In this document: positions 20,701-29,069 of the stretch, piece after piece
Position numbering within the stretch: position 1 is the stretch's first letter
Layout of the letters: every line of letters starts with the position of its first letter
Source: JAJDXW01 sp965223775
Lineage (GTDB): Bacteria > Pseudomonadota > Gammaproteobacteria > HK1
Assembly (NCBI GenBank): GCA_965223775.1
Contig: OZ245021.1
Span: 186,001 to 250,000 of the forward strand
DNA length: 64,000 nt
Direction: 5' to 3'
The notes under the pieces: model-generated
The model's database searches: none
What the model was told of the DNA's origin: nothing
The model's input: the letters and a program-made list of their open reading frames with translations, nothing else
Position numbers and translations under genes: made by a program

Positions 20701-21123
20701 GGGCCGCCCGTCCGAGTTGAGGTTGCCGATCCGGGCCAGGCTCGCGGTCACCCGGTCCATCGCGCCGAAGTCCGGGGCGTAGATCAGGTGATGGATCTTC
20801 CGGGTCCTGTCGAGCTTCTTGTAGATGGTGGAGATCTCCACCGACAGCATGAACCGGGTGGTGGTCCGCTCGCTCCGGCAGGCAGGGGGAAGCTGCTCCT
20901 CGACGGCTCGTTCCAGGTCGGGCCGAAGGCGATAGAGGCCCGGCTCCGCCGGCACGAGCCGTTCCTTGATCTCGGCCCTCCACGCGGGATGGGTGAAGTC
21001 GCCGGTGCCGACGATGGCGATGCCCTTCTTGCGGGCCCAGATGGCGAGGTGCTCGAGATCGCAGCTCCGGCTCGTCGCGCGCGAGTACTTGGAGTGGACG
21101 TGGAGATCGGCATAGAAGGCCAT
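17776..21123 (-). CDS. endonuclease Q-like PHP domain fused to UvrD-family helicase
   Basis: A two-part protein of 1,115 residues. ATG 21123 has gcggag upstream and opens directly on the PHP motif (MAFYADLHVHSKYSR). Residues 1 to about 400 match endonuclease Q: DLHVHS, IVGTGDFTHPAW, SVEIS, VSNSDAHSPEKLG, and a zinc-finger region with CPVCGKPL. Endonuclease Q cuts 5' of deaminated bases (uracil, hypoxanthine). After a Pro/Ser-rich linker, residues about 545-1115 are an SF1 helicase with GPGSGKT near residue 560, SIDEYQDVDAQQ, GDPDQAIYRFRGA, LTRNYRS, LHAAKGLEFDVVFIAG and FYVGVTRART. The fusion suggests coupled incision and strand displacement at deaminated DNA, which is inference. Confidence 0.88.
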   Translation of the reverse strand: MAFYADLHVHSKYSRATSRSCDLEHLAIWARKKGIAIVGTGDFTHPAWRAEIKERLVPAEPGLYRLRPDLERAVEEQLPPACRSERTTTRFMLSVEISTIYKKLDRTRKIHHLIYAPDFGAMDRVTASLARIGNLNSDGRPILGLDSRHLLEITLESDPGSYLVPAHIWTPWFAALGSKSGFDAIDDCYGDLAPHIFAVETGLSSDPPMNWRVSSLDRFRLVSNSDAHSPEKLGREVCVFDTELDYFALRRALETGEGYGGTLEFFPEEGKYHLDGHRNCEVRLSPNETRQNEGRCPVCGKPLTVGVMHRVEDLADRPEEVAPPATAGAMRSLVPLPEILSEIHQVGPKSRRVARDYESLLGRLGPELPLLNTVPLEDIRPASSSLVAEAVSRLRREEVVREAGYDGVYGTIRLFEDAELRRYTRGASLFGEAPAAPPPSPPVERDGPSLQRAASPGVPENEAGAEPRSAEASSSPATAPLSEAASTRLGSSADPTRRLPATDVSPSPRAHEFAVVARTDETVGREPAAPDGRSADILAGLDADQRRAAETTAGPLRIVAGPGSGKTRTLTHRIAHLIASHGASPAECLAITFTRRAAGEMRERLRALLPEAWEGIALHTFHSFGLSVLREHWNTAGLQRGFRVAPEAERIELLRDALGVSERKARGHLAAISRARRTAAPSPPAGDEPNEAGEAGEAGEVYRRRMELRNWVDFDDLVIRAADVLEFDPSIRAEYRQRHPFVSIDEYQDVDAQQVRLVRMLVAPDGNVCAIGDPDQAIYRFRGADVRLFSGFRQHFPGAGVVRLTRNYRSDRNIIALSSQVIARSGSDQRSVPVIEDAPDLVTLHEAPTEKAEAEFIVQSLEQALGGHSFFSIDSGRSTESEGHDLSFSDFAVLYRTEAQAAPLVEAIERSGMPFQQRSHHRLLDHPGVAELIEALRETSDSGSVRERLEAVRPGGDGDAVQEGAARELLRPLAEACGDDTDRFLAELALGTEVDAWDPRADRISLLTLHAAKGLEFDVVFIAGCEDGLLPLKWGKAEPGDLEEERRLFYVGVTRARTKLFLTRAGKRLSRGKVRERAPSPYLADIDERLLERRRSRLPEREAKGPDPQLDLFAS

Positions 21124-21338
21124 GTGTGCTCCGCTCGGCCGCTGGTCGCCACTCTGGCGGCCGTTCGGTGTTCGGCCCGCCGATCCACTCGACCGTACCA
21201 TGGCGACGCTCTGCCGTCGACGGCGAACGACCGCCAGTTTCGTCCGACCCGGTGACCGGGGTGCGCGGGTGGGCTGCCCGGGTTCCGGTCAATGCGTTAG
21301 CATGATGTCATGATGGTAGTCACCCGAGAGTCGAACCA

Positions 21339-21617
21339 ATGAAACGCACCCAGATCCAGTTGGACGACGCAACCTACGAGGCTGTCCGGCGACAGGCTTT
21401 CGACGAGGGTCGTTCGATGGCGTCGGTCGTCCGCGAAACGCTGGCCAGGACGTTCGGGACGGCGCCGCCGGAGGCCCGGAAGACCATCAAGGATTTCACG
21501 TTCGTAGGCATCGGTTCCGATCCGAACCCGCCGGAGGACGTTCCCGTGTCGGTGGATCATGACCGGTGGTTCGCCCAGGCTGTCGGCGGCCGCCCGGACG
21601 GGACGGAGAGACCGTGA
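21339..21617 (+). CDS. ribbon-helix-helix antitoxin (CopG/VapB-like)
   Basis: A protein of 92 residues with an N-terminal ribbon-helix-helix fold: KRTQIQLDDATYEAVRRQA, then SMASVVRETLART. The C-terminal tail (DFTFVGIGSDPNP and DHDRWFAQA) is the kind that wraps a PIN toxin. It overlaps the toxin start by four bases (GTGA), the usual translational coupling of a type II pair. It probably represses its own promoter in the short gap before 21,339. Confidence 0.85.
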   Translation: MKRTQIQLDDATYEAVRRQAFDEGRSMASVVRETLARTFGTAPPEARKTIKDFTFVGIGSDPNPPEDVPVSVDHDRWFAQAVGGRPDGTERP

Positions 21618-22006
21618 TCTTCGTGGACACATCCGCCATCTATGCACTGGCGGATCGTCGAGACGTGAATCATCCTGACGCGGCCCACAGGTTCGACACT
21701 CTGTTGCAGGCCAGGCGTCGGCTGTTCACCCATAGCTACGTTCTGGTTGAATCGATGGCGCTGCTGGACCGTCGCCTTGGGCGGAAAGCGATGTTTGCAT
21801 TCGCGTCCGAAGCGCGCACATTCGAAATCGAGTGGGTGGGGATGTCGCTGCACGGCCGGGCGATCGATGCGCTCCGTGAAGCGGGCCGCACTGTCAGCCT
21901 GGTCGATCAGGTGAGCTTTCTCGTGATGCAGGCACACGGGATCGACGAAGCGTTTGCATTTGACCGTCACTTTGCATCGGCTGGCTTCCGCCTGTATGAG
22001 ACGTGA
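21614..22006 (+). CDS. PIN-domain ribonuclease toxin (VapC-like)
   Basis: A protein of 130 residues starting at GTG 21614, which overlaps the antitoxin stop. PIN acidic residues are visible: IFVDTSAIYALAD (first Asp), YVLVESMALL (Glu), TVSLVDQVSFLVM (Asp) and EAFAFDRHFASAGF (final Asp). The family cleaves RNA and is held in check by the partner encoded just upstream. All expected active-site residues are present, so the pair looks intact. Confidence 0.87.
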   Translation: MIFVDTSAIYALADRRDVNHPDAAHRFDTLLQARRRLFTHSYVLVESMALLDRRLGRKAMFAFASEARTFEIEWVGMSLHGRAIDALREAGRTVSLVDQVSFLVMQAHGIDEAFAFDRHFASAGFRLYET

Positions 22007-22106
22007 CGGACGTTAACGCCCGACGGTGAATGCCGGCTCTCGGTGGGGCGCCCGCGGCAGTGCGCCGAGGCGTGAGACTGCGATGGAGTCGTGGCCGTGG
22101 TCGCGC

Positions 22107-22970
22107 CTATCCGGCCTGCGGAATCCGGTCCGCGATCGCGAGGATGCGGTGCATGCTCCTGAGCACCGGCTTCTCGATGAGCTTCCCGTCGATGACGACG
22201 AGCCCGGTGCCGGCCCCGTCGAACTCGGCGACCACCCGCCGGGCCCGCTCCACCTCCTCCTCGCTCGGGCTGAAGCACTCGTTCAGCACCGGGATCTGCT
22301 TCGGGTGAATCGCGCCCTTGCCGGTGAAGCCGATCTCGGCGCAGGCCCTCGCTTCGCGCGCGAGCCCCTCAATGTCGTTGAGGTCAAGGAACGGCACGTC
22401 GATGAGGTCGACCCCGGCGCTCGCCGCCGCGTGCACGGTCCGTGAGCGCGCGTGGAGGAGGGCGTTCCAGGTCGGCTCTACGCGAAGCTCCGCGGCCATG
22501 TCCACGCCCCCGAAGAGGAGCGCGTCCACGAGCTCGCTCGACTGCGCGATCTCGATGCAGGCGTCGAGCCCCTCGTTGGTCTCGATGATGACGTGAAGCC
22601 GGATGGGCCGCGCCGCCTGCCCGACGAGCTCCTCGTGCACCCGCACCTCGCCGGGCGACTTGACCTTCGGCAGCATGATGGCGGGCGGCGGGCGCGGCGA
22701 TTCGACGATCGCCTGGAGGTCCGCGAGCCCTTCCACCGAACGCAGGCAGTTCACCCGGACCACCGGCTCGACCCCGCCGAACTCCTCGTTCTCCGCGAAC
22801 CAGCCGAGGGTCCGCTCGCGCGCGGCCGCCTTGTCGTTCGGGGCGATCGCGTCCTCGAGGTCGACGGTGACGATGTCGGCCCCGGTCGCGAGCGCCTTCG
22901 GGATCATCTCCGGACGGTTGCCGGGGGCGAAGATGAGGCTTCGGCGGGGGCGGATGGTCCGTTCGCTCAA
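22107..22970 (-). CDS. HpcH/HpaI aldolase / CitE-like CoA ester lyase
   Basis: A protein of 287 residues. The N-terminus RRSLIFAPGNRPEMIPKALATG and the metal-binding block IVTVDLEDAIAPNDKAAAR are characteristic of CitE-like lyases (malyl-CoA or citramalyl-CoA lyase class), which split a beta-hydroxyacyl-CoA into acetyl-CoA and an oxoacid. KGAIHPKQIPVLNECFSPS near the C-terminus is also family-typical. It stands alone, converging with the PIN toxin. Substrate unknown. Confidence 0.9.
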   Translation of the reverse strand: MSERTIRPRRSLIFAPGNRPEMIPKALATGADIVTVDLEDAIAPNDKAAARERTLGWFAENEEFGGVEPVVRVNCLRSVEGLADLQAIVESPRPPPAIMLPKVKSPGEVRVHEELVGQAARPIRLHVIIETNEGLDACIEIAQSSELVDALLFGGVDMAAELRVEPTWNALLHARSRTVHAAASAGVDLIDVPFLDLNDIEGLAREARACAEIGFTGKGAIHPKQIPVLNECFSPSEEEVERARRVVAEFDGAGTGLVVIDGKLIEKPVLRSMHRILAIADRIPQAG

Positions 22971-23008
22971 TCGGGCATTCCTCTTGGCCGGGTTCCAGAC
23001 CCGACACC

Positions 23009-23500
23009 TTACCGCAGGGGATCGACGACGGTGAGAAACGGGAACCGATGGAAGTCGGTGTCGCGCGTGCAGATCCGGCTGATGCCGTGCTCGCGCATCA
23101 ATACCGCGGTATGAAGGTCATGACACAGGTTCCCGCTCACATCCGGCAGCTCGCTCAGGGTCTGCGCCAGCACCGCCGCGTGGCGCGGCGTCGCGGTCAG
23201 CAGATCGAAGCCGGGGGACTTCAGCAGGCCTTCGAGGAAACCCCATGCTTTCCCGGCCGTCCAGGGGGACACGGACGCGCGCGGATGCGTGGTTACCCTC
23301 AGAAACTCGTAGCAGACGTTCCAGGTCAGAAAGGATGGAGACGGATCCTCTCGGGCCTGCAATACGGTGGCATGGCAGGGATCGTGGAATGGGGAGTCTT
23401 CGTCGACCGCATAGATCAGGACTTGATCGGCGCAGAACCACGCGGGCTGCCTGGCGCAAGGATTGAACGCGTCGAATTCCAGAGGGCGGCAGAGGGCCAT
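23009..23500 (-). CDS. PIN-domain toxin of the VapC type, no antitoxin visible
   Basis: About 163 residues if read from ATG 23500. The PIN core runs from CADQVLIYAVDED (first Asp) through WNVCYEFLRVTTHP (Glu) to NLCHDLHTAVLMREHG (Asp) and ICTRDTDFHRFP (final Asp). The C-terminus matches the subgroup ending in DPL. The N-terminus is abnormal: about 30 residues precede the first strand, where relatives start almost at once. This lies where an unrelated nuclease fragment begins on the other strand, so the true start and the antitoxin were probably lost in a rearrangement. Confidence 0.7.
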   Translation of the reverse strand: MALCRPLEFDAFNPCARQPAWFCADQVLIYAVDEDSPFHDPCHATVLQAREDPSPSFLTWNVCYEFLRVTTHPRASVSPWTAGKAWGFLEGLLKSPGFDLLTATPRHAAVLAQTLSELPDVSGNLCHDLHTAVLMREHGISRICTRDTDFHRFPFLTVVDPLR

Positions 23501-24367
23501 CCACTCGACGATATTGTAATTCGCGGCTGCGACCGTGCTGGCAGTTCGGCGGTCATGGAAGTCCAAGTCAGACGCAGCCTCCGGTTTACACGTTCCGATC
23601 AGGGGTTTGGCAGCGTTGTCGCCCAGATTGCCCGGGCATCACAGCAGTCGGGCTTCTTCGACGGCCGCCACGCACTCGCGGTCGCAGTCGATCGGTCGCC
23701 CCTCAATGTCCAGGGTCCATACCAAGATGTGCTTGTCTGGGCGCAAGGAATGAGTTCGGCCAACACGTTCATGGCGCGGATCGAGCGCCCACATTCCGCC
23801 AACAACGCCATGCGGAGTTTCGTCGATGCGTTCACGGTGCATTTGGAGCGTGCCGGCGCGGCTCATGATGGAGAGACCGTCTGGTGTCTGTTATCGCGGC
23901 TCCAAATCCTGCATTTCGACTTTACGGCGCAAGGATCGGCGTACGAAGCGTGGCAAAGGGAGCGTGCCGCCCACGCGCTTCATCCCGATGAAGCAGGGAG
24001 AGCGGACGCGCTCTGGCGATATCTTGTCGAACTCGCGATAGAGACAGCCGCTAGCGGAGGAGACTGCAACCGCGACAAATTGGTGCAGGAGCTGCGGGAT
24101 GGAGGATTCCGCCTGGGGAGCGAGCGCCGGTACGCGAGCGCCCGCAGCGCCGTGCCCTGCCACCACCGGCCCTCCTTGGCGCCCGCCATCACTCTCCCGC
24201 CCGGACACCGAACACCGGAAACCATTCGTCGGCCGCACGCAACCACACTCGTCTCGCTGCGGCACGCCGGAGCCTCGACGTCCCAGTCGCCGACGGCGTC
24301 CTCGACGCCACCGGCATCGTCGGGGAACTGTGCGTGCGCTCCCGACCGTTCCGGTTCCCGCTCTTGA
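23492..24367 (+). pseudogene. fragment of a nuclease-like domain (DUF4297/STAND-type effector remnant)
   Basis: The plus frame from about 23,492 reads as conserved-looking protein without a start: HPLDDIVIRGCDRAGSSAV, MEVQVRRSLRFTRSD, VVAQIARASQQ, ARIERPHSANNAMRSFV, LLSRLQILHFDFTAQGS and LVELAIETAASGGD. The DD...EVQVRRS pattern is like a PD-(D/E)XK nuclease core as found at the N-terminus of large defence ATPases. No start lies upstream, and after about 24,120 the frame turns to low-complexity sequence. I read it as a fragment cut at both ends. The family assignment is from memory of motif patterns and is tentative. Confidence 0.5.
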
Positions 24368-24390
24368 GGAGAGCAGCGGTATTTGAGAGT

Positions 24391-25131
24391 TCACTTCCGT
24401 GATTCAACATCAACGCACACGACGAAACAGCCAAGCGTAGGCACGGCTGGGATCGTGACGATGAATCCGCGGCATGGGCTCGAAACCACAAAGCTCGAAT
24501 CGAGCGTGAAACCGGTCGGTGAAGATCGGACACGCGCAGCTTCCGAAGGGTGAACCTTGGGCAATGTACAGCAGATATTCACCAGCCGGCATACCGTCCA
24601 AAAGGCCATCGAATGCCGCTTGCTCCGGGCCGGGACAAATCGAGGCCATGACACGAGCAATAGCCCTGACGCCTCGCGAAGGCCGCCAGAACGGCACCAG
24701 GAGCTCAAGGACTGTTCGGCGACACAGGCATGGCGAGGGTTGGAATCGAAACCGGACACGAGGTAGGGATACGCAGAGGATCGGGATTGCAACACTCGCA
24801 TCCACAATCCGCTGCCAGCGCCCACGTCCACGATAGCGGCCCCCTCGGGGACAAAGCACCTGATGAGGTGTAGCACCTCACGAGTGGGAAGCGACCAGCC
24901 CAAGCGGTCCGGCAACAGCGCCTCGATATCGCGTGGAAATGATGCTGCGGGCGCCCCGCGCCAGACAACAGCCTCCAGAGCATGCAAGTCGGGGACATCA
25001 CCAGGAGCGAAGAGGAGACGCTCCAGCTCCTCGACCACGGCAGGGGCGGAAAGCGAGCCGTGAGAATCGGAACACCGAAGAATGGAGCAGAGAGACCGAA
25101 GGACTCTGACCAACATGACCCGTTTTTCCAA
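24391..25131 (-). pseudogene. SAM-dependent methyltransferase-like gene, frameshifted
   Basis: On the minus strand the first part shows methyltransferase motif I (AIVDVGAGSGLW) and the following strand and helix (SGFDSNPRHACV). Near 24,680 the frame changes. The continuing sequence (DGLLDGMPAGEYLLYIAQG and later FELCGFEPMPRIHRHDP, ending WLFRR) is found in another minus frame down to 24,410. The two pieces together make about 230 residues. The simplest reading is one inactivated methyltransferase. A programmed or assembly frameshift cannot be excluded. Confidence 0.5.
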
Positions 25132-25173
25132 TCGCTCGAATTGTCAGCGGCCGATCCGTCTCTCGCCTCCTCT

Positions 25174-25791
25174 TCACCAACCCTCCGGTTTCGAGATCGC
25201 GATGCCGGGCAGGGGGTTCGGGAGCTGCGCCGCCCTCAGTACCGAGGAGCGGATGTGGCGGACATGGCTCGCGGCGTTTCGCAGTTGCGGCGCCATCTGC
25301 CAACGGCCCGGGCACACGACGAAGACCGGTCGCTTGCGTTGCGCGGTCACCATCCGAATCGGCACCACCAGGTCGGTGTCGTTCGAGATGACCACCGCCG
25401 CCTCGAACCGGTCGTTCCAGGCATCGTTCAGCAGATGGGCGGCGAGATTCACGTCCGAGCCCTTCTCTTCCATGGTATGGAACTCGGCGATCACGGCGTC
25501 GGGGATCGGGATTGCGGCCGCGCGCCGGGCGCCTTCGCCGCGGCCGCGCCGCTCCGGATAGGTTCCGACCGGCAGCGTCCGGGGGCGCCCGCCGAGCACA
25601 CGATGGTTGCCCTCGGGCAGCGTGACCGGCCCGGGCGTCTCAATCCGCCTGCCCGCGACCGGCAGGTTGGCGAGCGGACGCCAGGCCGTCTTGGCGAGGA
25701 AACGCCCGTAGTGGATCTCGACCTCGGGCAGCGTCGCGAGCGCGTTCAGATAGACCCGCTGGCGGGCGGGCGCCCGCGGATCGACCTTGCC
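25174..25791 (-). pseudogene. NYN-domain protein, C-terminal part (split gene)
   Basis: This is the distal part of a NYN (PIN-like, DUF88/LabA) nuclease-fold protein: KVDPRAPARQRVYLNAL, EVEIHYGRFL, EEKGSDVNLAAHLLND, VVISNDTDLVVPIRMV and VVCPGRW. The proximal part is at 30,888-31,046 and ends exactly where this begins (a Gly codon whose gcc on the plus strand is present on both sides). The 5,096 bases between are an insertion. The upstream open frame now reads into the IS end and gives a false start near 25,827. Confidence 0.85.
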
Positions 25792-25877
25792 TGGAAATCC
25801 CACGAAAAAGGAACCGTCTGACCCCATAAACGGTTATAATTCAGTTGCTTGGACTGGATCTAACCAGGAGCCAGACG

Positions 25878-26838
25878 GTGACAGAATGTAACCACGAAAC
25901 CTTCGGGTTTTCAAACTGCCGCAAGCGCCAGGTTCGGGTGAATTTCTCCGGCGGTTCGATTTCCTCCAATGGCGGAGCTTTGTTGTTGCGCGAAGTCGAC
26001 CGCCGGATGGGGCTGACCATGGCAGTGGCGCGTGCGCTCGGTGATCAGCGCCAGCGCGGGAAGGTTCGTCACGAGGTGGTGACGATGGTGCGTCAGCGCG
26101 TGCATGCGGTGGCGTTGGGATACGAAGATTTGAACGACCACGACACCCTTGGCGACGATCCGGTGGTTCAGACGGCGTGTGAGCGCGACGAGTCGCTGGC
26201 GAGTTCGTCGACGCTATGCCGATTTGAGCAGCGCGCCGAGCGGCAGTGGGCGATTGCGATTCATCAGGAACTGGTGGAGCAATTCATCGCCTCGTTCGCG
26301 CACCGGCCCGAGGAACTGGTGCTGGACTTCGACGCGACCGACGACCCGGTGCACGGTCACCAGCCCGGGCGGTTCTTCCACGGGTACTACGACTGCTACT
26401 GCTTTCTGCCGCTGTACGTGTTCTGCGGCCAGCAGTTGCTGGTCGCGTATCTTCGGCCCTCGAACATCGATGCGTCGAAGCATGCCTGGTCGATATTGTC
26501 GTTGCTGGTCAAGCGGTTGCGCCAAGCATGGCCGGAAGTTCGTATCGTGTTTCGGGGCGACTCGGGGTTCTGCCGACACCGGATGCTCGATTGGTGCGAT
26601 CGCAACGACGTTCAATACATCGTGGGGTTGGCCCGAAATACGGTTCTCGAACGCGAGGTTCAGGTGGCGTGCGAGGTCGCCAAGGACGGCTTCGAGGCGA
26701 CCGGACGCAAGAATCGGTTGTTCCACGAGTTCGCGTACGCCGCGCGGAGCTGGCGCCGCACCCGGCGGGTCATCGCCCGCATCGAGCACGGTCCCAAGGG
26801 GCGAAACCCGCGTTTCGTCGTGACCAACCTCGAGGGTG
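25878..26838 (+). pseudogene. IS1380-family transposase, truncated copy
   Basis: It is nearly identical to the full transposase at 29,342 for the first 320 codons (starting TECNHETFGF), including the first DDE Asp region (LVLDFDATDDPVHG) and the second (VFRGDSGFCRHR). Identity stops at 26,838, just after the VVTNLEG codons. From there the sequence is an unrelated transposase tail, so the last catalytic Glu is missing. The flanking 90 bases upstream are also shared with the second copy. Confidence 0.9.
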
Positions 26839-27099
26839 GTCCGGCTCGGGCGCGAGGTGCCCGAGCTGCCCGCCGAGGTGTTGTTCTCCGACATCGAGTT
26901 GCGTGTGCTCGCCACCTTCGCCCGCTCGCGCAACCTCGCCCCACCCCAGCACCTGGGCGAGGCGGTTCAACTGCTCGCACGCCTCGGCGGGTGGCTTGGA
27001 CGTGCACGCGAACCCCCCGGTGCGCAGTTCCTGTGGCACGGCTATACCCAACTCACGGCCATGACCTTCGCCTTCGAACTCCGCGACGAATACGGATGA
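26839..27099 (+). pseudogene. IS4-family transposase C-terminal fragment
   Basis: The plus frame from 26,839 encodes VRLGREVPELPAEV, EAVQLLARLGGWLGR and PPGAQFLWHGYTQLTAM, ending at 27,099. This is the typical C-terminus of IS4-type transposases. The rest of that transposase is absent. It is joined directly to the broken end of the IS1380 copy, so one element was cut or recombined with the other. Confidence 0.75.
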
Positions 27100-27124
27100 C
27101 CTCACCCCTTCATGAAGTCCAGCG

Positions 27125-27412
27125 ACGAGATGTGGGGCACGGGCAGCGCTAGGCTGGCGCCCTCGCTTCCGCCCTCGCGCCCGTACCGCCGCGAGTCCGG
27201 ATTTCACCCGTTCGCTGATCAGGTCCCGTTCGAACTTCGCGATCCCCGCGAGCACCGTCGCCATCATCCGACCGTGCGGCGTGCCGCGCTCGAACGTCAT
27301 CCCGGACATCGCGACCACCGAGACATTCCACGCGGCAAGCTTGTAGAGCGTGTCGAGGAGGTCCTGCGTCGACCGTGCCCACCGCGAGCCGAGCTGTTCG
27401 CGTAGCCGTCCT
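27125..27412 (-). pseudogene. serine recombinase (resolvase) fragment
   Basis: The minus frame shows QDLLDTLYKLAAWNVSVVAM, then SGMTFERGTPHGRMMATVLA, GIAKFERDLISERVKSGL and AAVRARGRKRGRQPS. This is the second half of a resolvase catalytic domain and the start of its DNA-binding arm. The N-terminal part with the nucleophilic Ser and the C-terminal helix-turn-helix are missing, so the gene is dead. It lies within the 5.1 kb insertion. Confidence 0.8.
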
Positions 27413-27545
27413 CAATCCAGCGTTTTTCCTCGAACAGGTCCCGTCAGCAGTCGATCATGTCAACGCGCGCTGGATCGCGTCTCGTGCTAACCTCGCCAGC
27501 AAGGCACGAACGAGTGTCGTGAACCACGCTCAGAGGCGAGTGCCC

Positions 27546-28340
27546 ATGTCCTACCGCATCCCATCACGTGCACCTAGGTCGGCCCAAGTCGTCGATGAGC
27601 TACGCCTGATCGCGGAGGCCGATGAGCTCCATGACTTCGCGCTCCAGCGGCTTGAACGCAATGCGCGGGCGCTCATGAACGCGGATCCCGAATGTGCCCA
27701 CACGGTTCTCGGTGCCATCGCCTCCCTCCAAGCACATTCCGAAGAGGTGCGAAAGCACCACCAAATCGCCCTGCGTCTGTCTGGCCACTCTGCGGAGGCA
27801 TATCGTAACTTCGCGATCTCCTTGGCCGAGCTCGGTGAGATGACGGAGTCATTCCATATGGCAATGAAGGCCTTTGACTGTGCGCCCGGTGATCGTGATC
27901 TGCTCCAGATGGCCATCGGTCACGCTGCCGAGTCAGGGCACTTTCGTCAAGCCGCCGACCTCTGCCAAAAATGGAACGAAACTTTCGGCGGTGAACCTTT
28001 GCCGCACGAGTCGCTGATTGCAGTGCTCGTAAGCGCTGTTGACTCCGGAGAATTTACGGAGGACGGAGCACAACGGCTTTTGCAAATCGCGCACGAAGTT
28101 CTTCGTGACGCGAATGTGCGTGTGGTCTCTGGAGGGATTTTCCCTGACCCGACAAAGCCTCGCGCGTTTGTTCACGAGATCCGGGTTAGCGTGTTTCCAG
28201 AACACGCGGTTCGCCTAAACGAAGAACTCGCTAACCGCATCGTGTCGCAGGCGGACTTGATGGACGATCCCGGCTTCCGGTTCGTACCGATGGTCATAGG
28301 GACGAGACGCCATGTCGGTCGAACCGCAGCTTCTGCTTGA
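27546..28340 (+). CDS. helical-repeat protein of unknown function, paired with HEPN gene
   Basis: A protein of 264 residues with no recognised family name. The middle (QAHSEEVRKHHQIALRLSG, then SAEAYRNFAISLAELGEM and FHMAMKAFDCAPGDRDLLQM) reads as tetratricopeptide-like helical hairpins. The C-terminus is more beta-like (FVHEIRVSVFPEHAV). ATG 27546 has gaggcgag upstream. It overlaps the next gene by 29 bases, so the two are translated together. GC content is visibly lower than in flanking genes, which fits horizontal arrival in the IS-bounded insertion. Confidence 0.7.
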   Translation: MSYRIPSRAPRSAQVVDELRLIAEADELHDFALQRLERNARALMNADPECAHTVLGAIASLQAHSEEVRKHHQIALRLSGHSAEAYRNFAISLAELGEMTESFHMAMKAFDCAPGDRDLLQMAIGHAAESGHFRQAADLCQKWNETFGGEPLPHESLIAVLVSAVDSGEFTEDGAQRLLQIAHEVLRDANVRVVSGGIFPDPTKPRAFVHEIRVSVFPEHAVRLNEELANRIVSQADLMDDPGFRFVPMVIGTRRHVGRTAASA

Positions 28341-28686
28341 GTCAGCTCAGGCCCTGGCCGAGACAGACTCCGAACTCGATTGGAGGGGCGCGGCAAACCG
28401 GGCCTACTACGCCGCGTATCATCGATGTCTGCCCCTCGGCAACCTCCACGGCTTTGAGGATGACGGGAAATCTGCTCACCGCAGGCTCATCGACACGCTT
28501 ACGGGCACAAGGGACAGAAATTTGATGAGTATCGGCTACATGCTCGAACAGTGTCGGGCTTTGCGCGTCAAAGCTGACTACGGAATCGAGCTTGACTTAT
28601 CGCAAGAAGATGCTCGGACGGTCGTAAGTCAATGCAAAAGGATCTTTGAGAAAGCTGAACTTGCTACGGCCGAAGAGCCGGAGTGA
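28312..28686 (+). CDS. HEPN-like domain protein
   Basis: A four-helix protein of 124 residues. The motif AANRAYYAAYHRC near residue 26 and the later CRALRVKADYGIELDLS are typical of the HEPN superfamily, where a polar and His/Arg pair can form an RNase site. The exact catalytic R-x4-6-H motif is not clear, so it may be a binding rather than a cutting HEPN protein. Together with the overlapping upstream gene it forms a two-gene cassette carried between two IS copies, as a toxin-antitoxin or defence pair would be. Function not established. Confidence 0.7.
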   Translation: MSVEPQLLLESAQALAETDSELDWRGAANRAYYAAYHRCLPLGNLHGFEDDGKSAHRRLIDTLTGTRDRNLMSIGYMLEQCRALRVKADYGIELDLSQEDARTVVSQCKRIFEKAELATAEEPE

Positions 28687-29069
28687 CTTGGATCGCCTAT
28701 CACTAGCGAGAAACAAGCCAGCGGCGAACCCCCCATTTGGCGCTGCCACGACGAATACTCGGTCAACTGGGACAACATCGAGGTGCACAGGCTCCAGCTC
28801 CTCACGCTGAGCCATTGGCAGTACAAAGCTCATCTCCCTCCGTGAGTTCGCCGTGAACCCGGAATCCTGCGCCCACCCAGCGGCCCCCGGGCACGGACGA
28901 AATTGCATTCTTGGAGTTCCGTTGTGCCACTGAACCCGGGAACCCGTAGGGAGATACTGCCAACCACAGCTTGTTCAAAGCTATTGAACAGGAGCCAGCA
29001 CAAAACTCTCTCGTGCGAATCCAGGGCCGGGACGCACCGCCCCGTGCCCGACGAGACCGGCGCCGCCGC
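28687..29069. other. unassigned spacer inside the insertion
   Basis: About 380 bases between the HEPN gene and the MITE-like repeat. Short open frames exist on both strands, but none shows a motif or ribosome site I can support. Confidence 0.3.

Noticed and set aside
28597..28908. Minus-strand open frame of about 100 residues after the HEPN gene.
   Set aside because: No motif and no ribosome site, and it overlaps the 3' end of the HEPN gene.
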